A stretch of DNA of 64,000 nucleotides from Chlamydoabsidia padenii (GCA_025330725.1 JAIWND010000013.1:310001-374000); one strand, 5' to 3'. Positions 47,117 through 60,280 are shown, numbered from the stretch's first letter. The notes: generated by a model from the letters alone, not told the origin. Translations and numbers: made by a program.

Positions 47117-48246
47117 CTAAAAGTAGGTCCCAATATGATTATTGATTTGATCACACAAGGATTGAGTTTCGTTGACTTGTTCACGGCAGCGCTGACGACT
47201 ATCCAAAAGCCAGTTCAAATATTCGGTCTCCAAAAGATCAGTATCAGCAATGGTAAGAGACTGGAACATATTCACCACACTATATCGTAGCATGCCAAGG
47301 TGTTCCCGACTTGCTTCGTATTCCCGTGCAAATTTATAGTGCCGGCCATCATACCAGGTATATGCTTGTTCATCCCTTCTTGTTTGCAAGAAAAATTGGT
47401 AGCTAGAAGAACGATCCAAGTTAGTGTCTGGCATACATTCAAGTTTTTCTTTCCTTTCTTCTTTTTACCTTTCTGATCCATAATAGGGAGGTTGTAATGA
47501 TTTCTTAATAAACCCATCATCGAGATCACGGAGATAAACAGCATGAGAGACCACCTGCGAATCCACAACTGATTCATTACATTGGCGGAGTCTATTGCTT
47601 GAGAAGACGTCAGATCCAATAGCATAGAATAGGCATATAATCACAATAAATGCAAGAGACCATACACCAGGAGGCCAAATAGAATCCAAAGCTGCTTTTA
47701 CCAACGAAGGTACTTCTTGACCTGATGCATCCGTTATCTTTTCCTTGATTAACCCATCCACCTTTCTTGATTTCGATCGATGTTTAGAATAACTTTGTGA
47801 TTTTGTCGTGGTGGTAGTGGTTGTGGTTGTGGTTGCGGTAGACCTTGTCACTGTTTTGGAGGGGAAAGAAGGCGGTTGTTCTTGTTTTGAAGGTTGGGGT
47901 GTTATAGTAATGGTTGGTGGTTGAATGTCGTTCTTTTGTTGAGTTGGTGGTTCTAGATGTTTGGTGATAGTGGTGTTCGTCAGTTTCTGATGAATCCCTT
48001 TTGTTGGTATCGTGTCATAAGATTTGACTCCATCCGTATCGTCGTTGCCGTCTTCTTCTTCTTCTTCTTCTTCTTCTACGATATTTGATGCTTCTCGTTC
48101 AGTTTGTCGAATGGTATCCACCTTCATTTGTATAGTATTGGCAGCATCTTTCAGAATGGGGACAAAGATATGCACACTATCTGACATGCCTGCCATGGCT
48201 GCCTTTGTCACAATGACTAGATTTCAACAAACAACAAAGAATCATT

Positions 48247-48282
<36 letters not shown>

Positions 48283-49633
48283 ACAGCTTTCTTTTTGGTT
48301 AGTACTTACTTTTTGCCATTACCCATTTCAGCCATCGGACACCTAAATAACAGGTCAATTTGCATCGAGAATCATCTACATAGGTAATACAATATCGCAC
48401 CGAGGGGACAAATGCATCGGCAAAGGGCAGGGCTTCAGTTTTCGTAGATATTTGCACCACATAACAGCTTTATCAATCAGAAGAGAGAGAGAGTTAATGA
48501 ATCACATATAAAGAAGGTGGGCAATAAAAGGATACTTACAGATAATCTTCTTTTTTCAACAGGATCTGAGTTTCAACGACTTCTGCTTCTTTCATGCGCA
48601 CCACCGGATTCGTCACAGGCATCCAATACTTGAGTGTTCGTTTCATCAAACCATCTTGTTGGTCATTGTCCGACAAGAGAGGTTCCCACCGAGACACACG
48701 CAAATCATGCCCTTGTACACCTTCAGTTTTACCCTTCCATACGCCACCATCGGTAGGAGGAGCAGTCGTTTCATCCGAAAACATTAATTCATATAGTCGT
48801 TTTGCTGAGATTGGTAATTCCATTTCTGCATCACGTCGATCCAAGTGGTCGTCACAGTCGCAAGTGATAGGACCAGAGGGTTTTTCTATATGATCAGGTA
48901 TCGCATCAGCTAATGATAGAGAGAGAGAGAGAGCATTAGTCAATGTAGTGGAGATCATTGAGCAAAGTAGGGTTTCACTTACGATCTATAAATGGTTTGC
49001 GGACCAACGTTATCTTTTTTGTTCGTACTTTGGGTGAGTCAACAAGAGTGGCTGCGGTATCCATTGTGTTTGACGAAGCCAATCTTGATGGTGTTGTAGG
49101 CGAGTTATCCTGAGCTGGTGGTAGATCGTCGAATGGGTTGTTCTGTGTTGACATGGAAGAGGATGGTGAAGGTAAGGGCATTGACATGGTGATGATTTTC
49201 CGATAAATGTTATTAAGTTGCATAGGGTTGCTGAGTTTTGAGTTGTGCATGAGGAACCGCAGTTTTTCGACCACAGTATCAACGTCGTCCAAGATGACCG
49301 AGAATACCAGAGTAGTGGAGTCATGCATGACTAGAGAGATTCCTGTGTCTTCCATCACCTGAATGTCATCAATGTTTTTCAACTTGAGTGCAACCTAATC
49401 AATAAAAGAGGTGATGGATTAGTTGGGTACTTTTTTTTTTTTTTTGTATGAGGTATCACTTACCGTGGTAATGCAGTTGGAGGAAGTCGCACTATAAAAC
49501 CAAACTGTACTTTGCGTCACATAGACAGATCCACTATAGTAATAACCCAAAGGAGGTGACTTTTCCAAAGTCTTCTTTTCCTGATGATCGGACGATGATT
49601 GTGTTCGGAGGAAAGAGGCAATAAACACTAGAA

Positions 49634-49687
<54 letters not shown>

Positions 49688-51950
49688 AGGATCATTAGTT
49701 ATCATATTCATTTCTTTTTTTAGATTGTTCACTTACCATCCATAACCACTTCCTGAGAAGAGACGCCATAAAACAGGGAGCGAAGTTCTTGATTTTTGTT
49801 GATTAAATGAGATGCATAGCCAGGAATATCAGGCACCGATGATGAGAAGGACGTGGGCGACCAAGGCCAGACAGTTTTCCCTTGGATTGCCTTGTAGTTT
49901 GAATGGGTCGGTACAGAGTAAGATATGCCTTGAGGAATGATTAATCGAGGAACACCCCACCTATCAGTCGCATCGTCAAAAGGTGTTGGTTCCATGCCTG
50001 ATTTGGTGATTTCGCATAACAGTAACGGCGTCAATGAAGGCGCAGTCGCCAAGTCGAGGTGATCCTGTGATGTCCATGTCATTTTAAGAGGGGCAGCAGC
50101 TGTTGTTTCTGATAAAGTCGATCGTGGTGAGCTGCTTAAAATAGACAGGTCAGAGTAGCCAGAGGTGTTGGAGCTGAGAGTGACAGGAATATCAGTGGGT
50201 GTTGTGACAACCGTAGTCGATTTGGATTTGGAGATCAAGAGGGCTGGAGAGCGTGGTTGAGATTGGTCGTTGTTTAAATCATAACTGCCAAGAATAATGG
50301 ATGATGGACGATGTCTGGATGATGTAGTCATGTTTGCGGATGTTGAGATTGAGGGTTTCACTTTTTTCATTGCCATTATCCATTCTTCCCGTTCTTGTTC
50401 GTTTTCTGCTTGTAATATAAAGAGTGACCTAAAATAAAGGATAAAAGAGAGTGAGTGGTCAGTGAATGTTTACAGGATATAATCAGTTCACTTACTGGTG
50501 ACGTTGCTGCTTGGAAAAGATTTCAAAGCAGCATTGGCTACCCTTGGTATGTGTAGATTTGACTTGGCATGATCTGAGAGGTATACAATTGTCCACAGTA
50601 ATACTAGGATTTCCATCAGAATTCATCAATTTGCAAGATCCAAAGTAGCCATCATGTATAAAAAACCAGTGTCGTTCCCAGGTCGCCGACGGATCCGATC
50701 GTGTCATTAAATATCCCGATTTGGAAGTATTTGTCGCTTTTGTACTGCTTTTACCGTCTTTGCTGAGTAAACCATCCAGATACTCCTTTTCAAGAGTTTG
50801 CTGCGCCAAATGTTGTTTTTGTATTTCCATTTGGTGCGTACGCTTGTCCTTGAAGAAGAAGAAGAAAGAAAGAAGTGTTAGTTGGCCATAAGAGTATACT
50901 ATCTTTTTTTTTTTTTTTTTTTTCAAGACCTACCTCTGCGAGCCAATCTGTCCAAGAGAATAAAATTGTATTTAGTTGTTTCCAGACTTGAGCATCATTG
51001 TAAAAATCCTTTCTGGCGTTTGTTGTTGCTGAATATTGTTCCACCAAGCAATGTTCCAATCCATGACGAAGCTTGACGATACGTATAACATGTTCACTTG
51101 ACATTTCGATATACTTTTTTCTTGCCGCGTCCAGTTGTTGAGTGATATCATCCATAAGAGTCGGATCGTTGTTGTTGTCAAGTGCTGCGTGTCTTGACAA
51201 GATATCTTCGTACACTTTCAATGCCAACTGATGTCGTTTCCTAAAGTCCTATATCAAGATCATGGTTAGTCTATGACATCATTTCGCTTGAGGGAGGATG
51301 AGTCTTTACCTTAAAGTCATGGATATGTGCATTGACAAATCGTTCGATAGGTTGAGTAAAGTTATCCTCGAGGTCAGATACCTATAAGGAAATCAAGTGT
51401 CAGTGAGTTTGTGAGACATTTTAATTTTATCCGGACGCCGCCCGCGCCGACACACCCTTGTTATTCTCATGTTCCTTACCGTTTTCAACTTGAAAGTCAA
51501 GTTTGTCTTTATTGCATTTCCAAAATTATCAGCAGCAATATCAGTGATTTTGGAATCTATAAAAAGTAAAGGGTTAGTCTACCAATTCATGTGGTATATA
51601 TATCTATTTCATTTGTGTTACCTATGAGGTGATGATTCACTATATTGGTGGGGTTCAGTTTGTTCGCCAGAGCAACGGTTTCAGCATTGAGTTCTAAGAG
51701 CAATCAATGGGTAGTAAGAAAAGAACTGTGATTAGTACAAAAGACATACAGTAAAGATGTGCCCAGTTTCCTCCTTACGTTTCAGTTTTTCAGCATAGAC
51801 TTTCGTTTGTTTAGAGAGGTCCATGATCCATTGAGTGAAAAGTTCTAATTGCTTGTCAAAGTGAAGTGTCGACGCCCGGTACACTGGTGAATCAGTAATC
51901 GCATCGTGTATGGTGATAATATTGGATTGAATGGATTGTGTCTGTGTCAT
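47117..51950 (-). CDS. BAR-PH-GRAM-VASt membrane-contact sterol-transfer protein (SIP3/Lam3-like)
   Basis: Likely ER protein at membrane contact sites moving sterol, like yeast Lam1/Ysp1 and Lam3/Sip3. Thirteen exons (51779..51950, 51622..51693, 51480..51556, 51310..51381, 50934..51248, 50496..50848, 49737..50428, 49464..49627, 48983..49394, 48540..48909, 48310..48467, 47469..48216, 47117..47402) give 1296 aa in consistent phase. Order: BAR-like helices (about 20-260), PH domain (GYLMTRSDPSATWERHWFFI to EREEWIMAMKKV, about 285-375), Ser/Thr-rich linker, GRAM-like (SGSVYVTQSTVWFYS, about 600-690), VASt (ISAKRLYELMFSD, ITYVDDSRCKLTCYLGVRW, about 775-955), and a membrane segment (VWSLAFIVIICLFYAIG, about 1145). 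Intron 7 carries a 49-nt sense T run, intron 11 a 30-nt one. Confidence 0.88.
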
Positions 51951-52040
51951 TATTGACGCATCGCTTGAATTACAGAAACGGGAAAGAAAGAAAAAAAAAA
52001 GAAAAAGGGACAGAAATCTCGTATTTTATCCAGATGAAGA

Positions 52041-52052
52041 TTTCAAACGCCG
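52041..52052. promoter_or_regulatory. Variant element TTTCAAACGCCG in a divergent promoter
   Basis: Between the starts of the SIP3-like (51950) and PEX26-like (52165) genes, 91 and 113 bp from them. Confidence 0.35.
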
Positions 52053-52164
52053 TTTGGGTTGGAAGGCATTTGATTGGTTGAACAGTTGATATGAGCGGGT
52101 GGGTAACCCAGCTTTTTTTGAATTATCTCTTCTTCTTAACTTTTTTTTTTCTTTGTTAATACCA

Positions 52165-52551
52165 ATGATTCAACTGGACGACATACAAAGACAATACGAC
52201 AGAGCATTACGATACTTTCTTCTAACAAAGCACGAACAAGCAGCAACTACTTGTGTAAAGGCCTTGGACAAACTTTCAGCATTAACAGACCATCAAACGA
52301 ACGATGCGTTAGTCGATTTACGCTTACAACTCTCACTACTTTTTATCAACAATGCTTCCGCCGCCTTGACCACCACATCGATGCCGACTCTACAACAAAT
52401 GAAACAATGGGGACTGTCTTGTACTTTGTCTGACTCCATTGACCAGTTTTGCTTGGCCCTTTGGACTCGGCTGTACGACGCTGATAAAGGTGATCCACGA
52501 CTTGTTGGGGCATTGTAAGTTTAGATTTGACTCTTCTCCAACTCTACTAAC

Positions 52552-52597
<46 letters not shown>

Positions 52598-53305
52598 AGT
52601 TTATTGATGACACTCAAATTATCGATACCTTTGGTAGGAAGAAACGTGGCTGAGCATTGGTTGGCTACATCAAATTCTGATCGGCGGGCCGACACTGATA
52701 ATTGGACCTACTCTTTACAAGTAATAGAAATCTATGCTACTCGTATCTTACCTGCTTGTGGTGATCTGGGCTCTGCAAGATCTTTTGTGGAGTACAACTC
52801 TCTATTGTCTAATGAAAACAAGGAGGTAACTAGTTGCATCTTGTATTAAAAAAAAAAAAAAAGGAGGGGAGGGAACTAACTTGGACTTTATCTATCTATC
52901 TATCATTAGGCTTTCTTTCAACTCATCCAGCTCGCTGAAAATTACCACATTCGACGAAGGGAACGTCTGGAACAGCAACAAGCAGCAAAGGGTAAAGAAC
53001 GAAGGAAAAAGGATGCTATAATGAAACAACAAAGAAAAAGACAACGGCAAGAACGATTAACGAAATCATCACCATCTGTGGCACAACCAGAATCACCAAA
53101 AAAGGTATCAGATCAAGGTTTGACAGTCATCAAGGCTTGGCTTCATCATTTGAAAGTGACTGGATCGGTGGCTATCATGGTGGTTATGTTTGCTCTTTTG
53201 GGATTACTCAAGGGACCTCGAGGCTACTTGACGGATGCACTAAAAATGATCATGACAAGATTATGGCAAACGGCAAGGACGGGTACCAAGGTGAACGACA
53301 TGTGA
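52165..53305 (+). CDS. PEX26-like tail-anchored peroxin candidate
   Basis: Exons 52165..52514, 52600..52825 and 52910..53305 give 323 aa. The N-terminal two thirds is helical and TPR-like (YDRALRYFLLTKHEQAATTC, LVDLRLQLSLLFINNAS, VIEIYATRILPACGDLGSA), then a Lys/Arg-rich coiled coil (RRRERLEQQQ, MKQQRKRQRQERL), then one C-terminal membrane helix (SVAIMVVMFALLGLL). This layout and the block around LPACGDLGSARSFVEY resemble PEX26, which tethers the PEX1-PEX6 AAA complex to peroxisomes. Similarity is weak, so other tail-anchored proteins are possible. Intron 1 is mostly a (TA)n repeat. Confidence 0.6.
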
Positions 53306-53450
53306 ATGCCTTCCTCTCTCATATATATACATATATCCATATTAAATACCTTAATAGATCAAATCATTGATTTACATAGTCTGTTTATTTATATCTTTAT
53401 TTATAATTGAATAAAAACCATATACATATTCTTATAACTTTTTAACCTTT

Positions 53451-53852
53451 TTATAATGTGGCAGTGGGATTCGATGATTGCATAGTCGTAGATGGATGAT
53501 GATCAAACTGGTAAAAAGAAGATCGAGGAACATGGGCCAATGTGGTAGAATATTTATTTTGTGGCAAGATAAAAGCACTTGCCACCCAGAGAATAATGGT
53601 TCCCACCAAGACTACCAAGACGATCAACCCGACACAGCCCAGGACAGCTCGATCTCGCTTACTGTTCTTTTGCCGCTGTTGTAACCACTGGGATCGCATA
53701 ACAGAGGATGTTTTCTCATCACTAGTTATTAATGTAGTAGCAGAGGGTATGTAGGTCGGTGACCAGGTGTTACTGTCGAGACTATGTGTGTCAGAGTCAT
53801 ACGCTTGTTGTCTCGTGTACGCTTGACTCGGTGGGGTAACTTGTTTGGACAT
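53451..53852 (-). CDS. Single-TM hypothetical protein
   Basis: 133 aa, single exon. A polar, Ser/Thr-rich N-terminus with RQKNSKRDRA before a strong membrane helix (VGLIVLVVLVGTIILWVASAF, about residues 74-94), then a short tail. The positive-inside rule suggests the N-terminus is cytosolic. No family recognised. Convergent with the PEX26-like gene. Confidence 0.6.
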   Translation of the reverse strand: MSKQVTPPSQAYTRQQAYDSDTHSLDSNTWSPTYIPSATTLITSDEKTSSVMRSQWLQQRQKNSKRDRAVLGCVGLIVLVVLVGTIILWVASAFILPQNKYSTTLAHVPRSSFYQFDHHPSTTMQSSNPTATL

Positions 53853-55040
53853 TGTCTATTTCTTTATCCATTAAAAAAAGAAAAGGCAGGGTTGGATTGG
53901 AAATGTGAAGAGGTGTTTCCTTAAGTGTCGACTATTAACCTCGCTGAATACAATAGTTTCGGAGAATGCAAAGAAACCTCCCCCCCTATTTGCATGAAAT
54001 AGGAAACATTTTGAATTTCCGCTCTTGAAGGTAATCTACATGTATAAAAAAGTAGACACTGAAATATATGTTGAGACTGATAATTATACAAGGTGGCATT
54101 TATTCCAAACGTTTTGACGTGCCTGACATCCATTTTGCCATCTCATAGTGTATACTTTTTTCTGCACTTCGCTGGTAATTGTTAGGCGCACGGAATTTTT
54201 GGGTTTCGGCGTTTGAAAATGAAATTTCCTTTCCTCTGGAAAAATAAAATACTCTTCATCGCAAAGGACAGGTAAAAGTCATTACAAGCCTGAACATATT
54301 GAAACAAGGATCTTGTAGCTTGGCTTCTGCAGTGAATTATGTTGGAAATATGCTATAGTGTCCACATCACCACTTTAATCATTAGTATCCGTTGACAATT
54401 GGAGCGAGTAGTGCTCGTCTTATAAAATGATGTAGCATCATTATCGCTATCCTTCTTTTCATGGTCTTCGTCCTTCTATTAATCAATACCGTCATCTCGT
54501 ATAAATCCCTGCAACTGCAGAAAACTCTTACTCCAACCAAAATAATAAAAGTAACATAGCAATAAAAGGTAATACTGTAAAAAGACAAGTGAGCAAATGT
54601 TATCCGGGGTTTGAAAATATCGGAGTCGTATCTGCATGATCGGTGGCTAAATATTCATTTTCACTGTTATCGCTTAACCGCTCGACTTTGAAACAACTTT
54701 GAGCTCGATATTTGCTACTTCCACGTTATCCATCACCACTTGTACCTTGAAGTTCAGCTCATATAAAACTACCCTGGGACCTTTTTTTTAATATTTGTAC
54801 CAAGGTAATGCCACCTTCTCTTCCTTTTACTTTTAACTCAAGTCATACTTAAAAAAGTAAGTTGAACCCCGTGCTAATTTTGATGAACCCAAGGCACCTC
54901 AGACCGATATGCATGTGAAGCAGGTGTTTTCTACTTTAGGAAGTTTTCGAGTTATTGTTACACTCGTTGTATGGGTGGTGGTGGTATTTTCCCACTCTAT
55001 TATATAATTGATCAATTTCAATTCCCCGCCTTTCTTTCGC

Positions 55041-55071
<31 letters not shown>

Positions 55072-55094
55072 TGGATCGTCAAACACCCAACATA
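53853..55094. other. Intergenic with one R2 repeat
   Basis: Apart from the R2 unit at 54175-54420, no gene. Variant elements near 54010, 54604 (CCGGGGTTTGAAAAT) and 55016 (TTTCAATTCCCCGCC). Confidence 0.5.
54175..54420 (-). repeat. R2 repeat, single unit
   Basis: GGCGCACGGAATTTTTGG, TTCGGCGTTTGAAAATGAA, CATCGCAAAGGACAG, GTTGGAAATATGCTATAGTG and CACTTTAATCATTAG match the 41.9-kb pair. Confidence 0.85.
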
Positions 55095-55973
55095 ATGACA
55101 ACTGGTGGGTCCCCCATTACTCAAGTAGCCGAACACAACGTATACAACGACCTGATACAAGATGACTATATCCAAAGTAACATTCTGTCGTCAAGATCAA
55201 TTAAATTGGACCTTCGTGGGGAAAGGATTAACGTCGATGTGGACACTTTGGTAAGTGAAGAATAGATAACTAACGAATAAATACAATCGAACTCACTTGC
55301 TCTTCTTACTTAAAACCACTTTAGGTTTTGTTTCCTGACAGTCTTACACACAGTCTGTTCCCTGATGGTTTGGGATTACTACTTTACACCACGGGACGAA
55401 CAAGTACCTCGATCGATCACATCCATACTGTTGACTTTGACCCCGCCTGCTTCCATTACCTCTATACATTCTTCCAACAAGCTCGCCAAGCGGACCATCG
55501 ACTCTCTGGTGTTTCGTTGGAATCCGACCCTCTCTTGTCCTCCTTGCTAGCTGGCGACAAACAGCTGGTAATCGTTTTACGAGAAGACTTGGATTATTTT
55601 ATCTTGCCTCAACAACCCCTCGTGAACAAGACGACAAGACAACGATTGAAAACACAAGCAGGACATCATCTGGAACAAGAAAACAAGGTGTTTGATGCAT
55701 TGATTAGCAATATTGAAAAGGAAAACAATAGGGCAGAAGAACACTTGGTGACCATGTTATGTGAAGCAGGATTCAACAGGGACGATCAATGGGGGTTTCG
55801 TGCATTGGATCCAAAACGAACCGTGCTTACCAGTCTGTCTCTTTGCTGCCTCACCACCTCGGATCCCAGTCATCATATGGATATCTTGCAGAGATTCATG
55901 CTCTTTTGGAAAAAACCTGCCGTAAGTCATTTTGAACACATTGACCTCTTGACACTAATCCTGCTCTCTCTCT

Positions 55974-56039
<66 letters not shown>

Positions 56040-56148
56040 ATTATGATAGCGGAAATGCTGGTGGGATGCTGATCAAGTGGATTTGGACGGCAACTCGGTC
56101 AGGTTATGGAAACGACGAACATTCTGGTTAGAATTGGCTACAACATGA
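55095..56148 (+). CDS. WHI2-like BTB/POZ-type protein
   Basis: In yeasts Whi2 works with Psr1/2 phosphatases in stress response and TORC1 repression. Exons 55095..55250, 55325..55921 and 56050..56148 give 283 aa. The N-terminal half fits a T1/BTB-like fold (IKLDLRGERINVDVDTLVLF, then SLFPDGLGLL, FDPACFHYLYTFFQQA). The end RKCWWDADQVDLDG and VRLWKRRTFWLELA matches the conserved C-terminus of Whi2 homologues. Intron 2 includes a run of about 63 T just before the acceptor region. Confidence 0.78.
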
Positions 56149-56433
56149 TCATCACCCTTTAGCCTAATAATATCATGATCCTCTTTTAATACATATATAC
56201 ATTATCCCCCTCTTACACATATATACAATACACGTTTAAACCCTATCTTTATTATAATATACCACCAATAAATATACAATACAATATCTAATTTAGTATG
56301 GATCTAAAGCAGATCAATGGTCTTTATTATTAGCAAACAATGATACATTAGGATGACATTATTCAATGCAAGTTTGTTTTTATTGTAAAAGTCAAATGAT
56401 AACATATAACTAAATAAACTACAACTACATAAC

Positions 56434-57002
56434 TTATTGGGCAGTCAAGATGTCGGAGTCACCAGCATCAGTGATGGAGAGGACGCTGGTACGGAAGAGC
56501 TTACCACAGGCAGTACCGAGATCGATGTTGTCTAAAAAAAAGAGGGGTCAAATGATTAATCAATCAGTCCCATCAGTCTTTTCTGGCGATAATATACTTA
56601 CTGCCGTTGTAGTGATGGACACCGGTCTTGGACAACATAGCGTAGTATTCAATTTCGGACTTGCGAAGAGGAGGGCAGTTACCAGCAATGATGACCAACT
56701 TGGCTATATAAAAACAAAAAAAATAAGGATTAGTAACAACGATTTGGGAGGACGATCTCTGCCTGAGAGAGTTTTTTTTTTTTTTTTCTTATTATATATA
56801 GAAGTAGGCTCCTGTCCCCCCTCAAAATGAGGCTGTAGTTTTTTTTTTTTTTTTTAAATGATTACTTACACTTGCCAAGACGGAGAGACTTCAAGGTAGT
56901 CTTGTAACCAAGAGTGTATTTACCAGACTTGGTGACAAGTTGAAGACGAGAGTTGATGGATTCAGAGTTCTTCTTGGACTTCTTGTTGGTGATGGGAGCC
57001 AT
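56434..57002 (-). CDS. RPL30: 60S ribosomal protein L30 (eL30)
   Basis: Large-subunit protein of the L7Ae family; in yeast it binds a kink-turn in its own transcript to repress splicing. Exons 56870..57002, 56602..56703 and 56434..56531 give 110 aa. Matches: [74 protein letters not shown] and the end [20 protein letters not shown] lies 149 bp upstream. I did not find an obvious kink-turn in intron 1 by eye. Confidence 0.96.
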
Positions 57003-57150
57003 TGGTCAGAATTGAATAATGAATAAAAGGGAAAGAAAGAAAAGAGGATTGGAAAGAAGGGGGAGGGTTTTTTATGTCTGCTGTCGAAAATTTTTTTCCT
57101 CACCAAGCCACTATATCTGACCTGAATGGCTCCCAATATGGTGGGGTCAT

Positions 57151-57162
57151 TTCAAATCCCGC
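57151..57162. promoter_or_regulatory. Recurrent promoter element TTCAAATCCCGC
   Basis: Exact 12-base copy 149 bp upstream of the eL30 start. Confidence 0.5.
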
Positions 57163-57426
57163 ATTCCCATCCACATACATTTGGAAAGGCATGAAATCAA
57201 AAAAAAATGACAATGACACAAAAGGCAGATAGATACAATATATCGGGTTTATTAATTTTTATTTAAAAAAGAAGAAGATATTGACAAGAAGATAAAACAT
57301 ATAAAGAGGAGGAATCAAGGAGATCGTATTCAAACAATAGTGTATGTATAATAAAGACATTGGATGTTGGAATAAAAGGGAGGGAAGAAGAGAGGGAAGG
57401 ATGATGACTAAACTAGAGAGTACCCA
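57163..57426. other. 3' flank of RAD6, no gene
   Basis: Purine-rich and AT-rich; no coding signal. Confidence 0.5.
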
Positions 57427-58224
57427 TTATTCCCAAGAGGTTTCCACGATTTCACGTACCCGTCTGACATATTCTTTCCTGTTTTCACGATACAGGTTGG
57501 CGGCTTCGGCATTGGCAGGTGAGTTTGGATTGGGATCGTGCAATAGAGATTGAATACTGGTGAGAATAGCCGCCACATCGTATGTCGGACTCCATCGATT
57601 CTGTAAAATATCCAGACAAAGTTCACCATTCGCATATACGTTAGGATGGAACATTTTCGATACAAATTTGACAGATGGTGGTTTGTTGGGCTAAAAATAG
57701 TATCATCATATAAAAAGAGGTATGTTAGTGATAGTCCATATAATCAATCGAGTCATATTTTGGCTTGGCTTGTTTCTTACGTAAGTTTCATCAAATTGTA
57801 AAACGAGTTTAAAAGTACCATCTTCAAAAGGAGTGTCAGCTACATCATAAGAGAATGGAAAAAAGAGAATAAGAAGAAGAGTCCTTTTTGTATATGTTGT
57901 TTTTGAAATTACCTGGTCCAAAGATGACAGCATTCCACAACATGATATTGTCAGAGCAAGGAGCACCTATCGATGGATTACATATAAAAAATAGTTAGTT
58001 CCCATCCTGTAGCTCTGCCTATCCTTTTTGTCCCATTTGTTATGTATCAATTTTTAACCAACCTGATACACCGCCTATTCATGGTTGTAAGATATATATA
58101 TAAAAAAAGAAGAGTGAGTCAGACAAAGTAAAAGCATATTTGTTACATCAGTTTTCATACCAGGAGGATCACTTTGTAAGCGCTTAAAGTCTCTCATCAG
58201 ACGTCTTCTTGTAGGTGTGGACAT
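57427..58224 (-). CDS. RAD6: RAD6/UBC2 ubiquitin-conjugating enzyme E2
   Basis: E2 for histone H2B monoubiquitination (with Bre1) and PCNA ubiquitination (with Rad18). Exons 58161..58224, 58063..58074, 57913..57966, 57781..57839 and 57427..57690 give 150 aa. N-terminus [20 protein letters not shown] and [20 protein letters not shown] are RAD6-specific. [16 protein letters not shown] contains the HPN triad and active Cys; the end is [13 protein letters not shown] without the yeast acidic tail, as in animal and filamentous-fungal RAD6. Exon 2 has only 12 nt (reading GGVS with flanking bases), and its donor is the unusual GTTGGT. CGGCGTTTCAAT lies about 113 bp upstream. Confidence 0.95.
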
Positions 58225-58957
58225 GAGGTTTATTGATTTCTTCTAATGGAGAGGATATGGAGTAAAAAGAGGATTGGGTGACAAATGAAAAAGAGAAGAA
58301 GAAAGAATGAAAAAGAAAAGGATTTAAAGCTCAGTCGGCGTTTCAATCTTTTGAGGGGTGCCTTTTTAGTCACGGTGCTAATTTTCGCCCAATCAAATGA
58401 TAGCTGTCTGTATTCAGTGTTTGATCATACAAGGACGATATTAAACAAAACTGTTATTTGTCATCCAGTCATGCATTGGAAAAATTAGTCTTTGATTCCC
58501 AGTTTTTCAAAAAACATATACATGACGGTGGTAGATCATTTTTACTTATTTCAAACCCCACCGAGATGTCGATTCAAAAAGGAAAATGATACAATGTTGA
58601 CATCCACCTTAATAAATTATGTTTCTGTCACTATTGGCACTCATATAAAATGTGGAGAGTTATGCATATATGGTTGTTCTCTTTTATATTTTGCTCTAGC
58701 ATTTTGAAAAAGATGGTTCGCTGTAGTAGGGCGCATGATTTTTGCCTCGTTTGAAAAGCCGACATTGATGCCGGCCCTATAGAAGTCAAATTAAGCCTGG
58801 GAGTCAAAGCGAGGAATATGTGTGGTTGGAATGATTTTGTTAGAGACAATCTATCAGTATGAATCATTGTGGCGTAAGGACGACTACCATCTGATGTTTC
58901 CAGCAAGAAATTACTAGGATCAATATTACGCTTCATCACCGAAATTCCAAAACATAG
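58225..58957. other. Intergenic, no gene seen
   Basis: AT-rich; a 112-codon minus frame at 58631-58969 has no family features. Confidence 0.5.
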
Positions 58958-59257
58958 TGTTATGACCATGGATTTGACCCAACTCTTTGAACTGGATAAA
59001 CTGATATCTCCTTATTCTAAAACCATCGTTTGGAGTCCCCTTTCTCTTTAACTTTAATTAGTGGTTAGTATAAATACTCCACTTCCCCACCCATCTTTTT
59101 TTTTTGAATCTTTTGTTTTTTACACACAATAAAGTTTCTCCATAACATAAAACTTATCAAGAGCTTTCTCTTTTACTATCTACTTTGTCAATCAAGCTAC
59201 TTCCAAGCGTAACTTTGATTCAAGATCTACATCTATTTTTAATTTTACATTCCGACA
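58958..59257 (+). mobile_element. LTR-like fragment (old)
   Basis: Starts TGTTATG and ends CCGACA, with TATAAATACTCC near 59070 and AATAAAG near 59129, spaced like an LTR promoter and poly(A) signal. No target duplication or partner LTR found. The end TACATTCCGACA followed by TCCGAATTTGGATCA is repeated in similar form at 6040-6075 before tRNA copy A. Confidence 0.4.
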
Positions 59258-59510
59258 TCCGAATTTGGATCAAAAGGTATGTTTTCTATGTAATAAAGTA
59301 GTGAGCATCAGAATATTTTTGGTAAGATTTAACCTTTAAGGTGTACTTGAATGTAAGAGAAAAAAAAAAAAGAGAACCTAAGATACTCTAACATCTACCA
59401 GATTTGGCCGTATCACTACTTTTATAACCCTTGTTACCTTACCTGCAACCAGTTACAGCATGATTTTACATTTTACACTCCGCTAAAAAAAACTCAAATG
59501 CAAAAGATAA

Positions 59511-59583
59511 AGCCCTACGGGGGGGTCGAACCCCCAACCTTGAGATTAAGAGTCTCACGCTCTGCCGATTGAGCTAGCAAGGC
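59511..59583 (-). tRNA. tRNA-Lys (anticodon CTT), copy C
   Basis: Same 73-nt sequence and fold as copies A and B. The unoccupied equivalent of the LTR-element target (GTTACAGCATG) lies about 55 bp past its 3' end. Confidence 0.95.
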
Positions 59584-60019
59584 TTAGATGTCAAAAAAAT
59601 CAATTGGTTCTATATAAATTACGTTTTAATTTCGGCCCGAAATTCGGCCCGATTCAAAAGGATCTTGTTGATTGGATGAAATTTTGGCTGTCTGATTCTC
59701 TGGTAGGTTGGTGAATTCATTTCAAATGACCTGTATTCAGCCCCAACAAATAATAACAAACATATTATTATAAAAAATAATTGTCATTAATTGTAAAACG
59801 CTTTAAGCATTATGTTAATTAAGAAAAGAGAAAAAAAAAAGAGATTAATGAAGATGGGATTGGGGGATTCTTTGAACGAGACAAAGGGAGCGGGGTTTAC
59901 ATAGTCAATGAGCATGAATTCCTCCTGAATCGAATGTTATAAAGGAAGACACAAGACAAAATACAAAAGAGTGCGTTGGAGAAGTAGATTTTATTTTAAA
60001 TATTTAAGTAAAAAAAGAT

Positions 60020-60247
60020 GAAGTATGCTATTTGGGTCAAGGCTTGTAAGGTATCTAGAGCATAGACTAATAAAGATAGTAGTTCTGCATCACCAGTAGC
60101 CAGTTCGTGCATTTTTAGTTTCTGTGATTTGTCCACATATATCATTGTCGTTCCGTATTCCATGAATATCAATTGGGGTCTTGAGGAGAAGTAAAGCTAT
60201 GAAAAGAATTGTTAATGTACTGTGTCAACCCCCTCCCCCCCACCACG

Positions 60248-60280
<33 letters not shown>

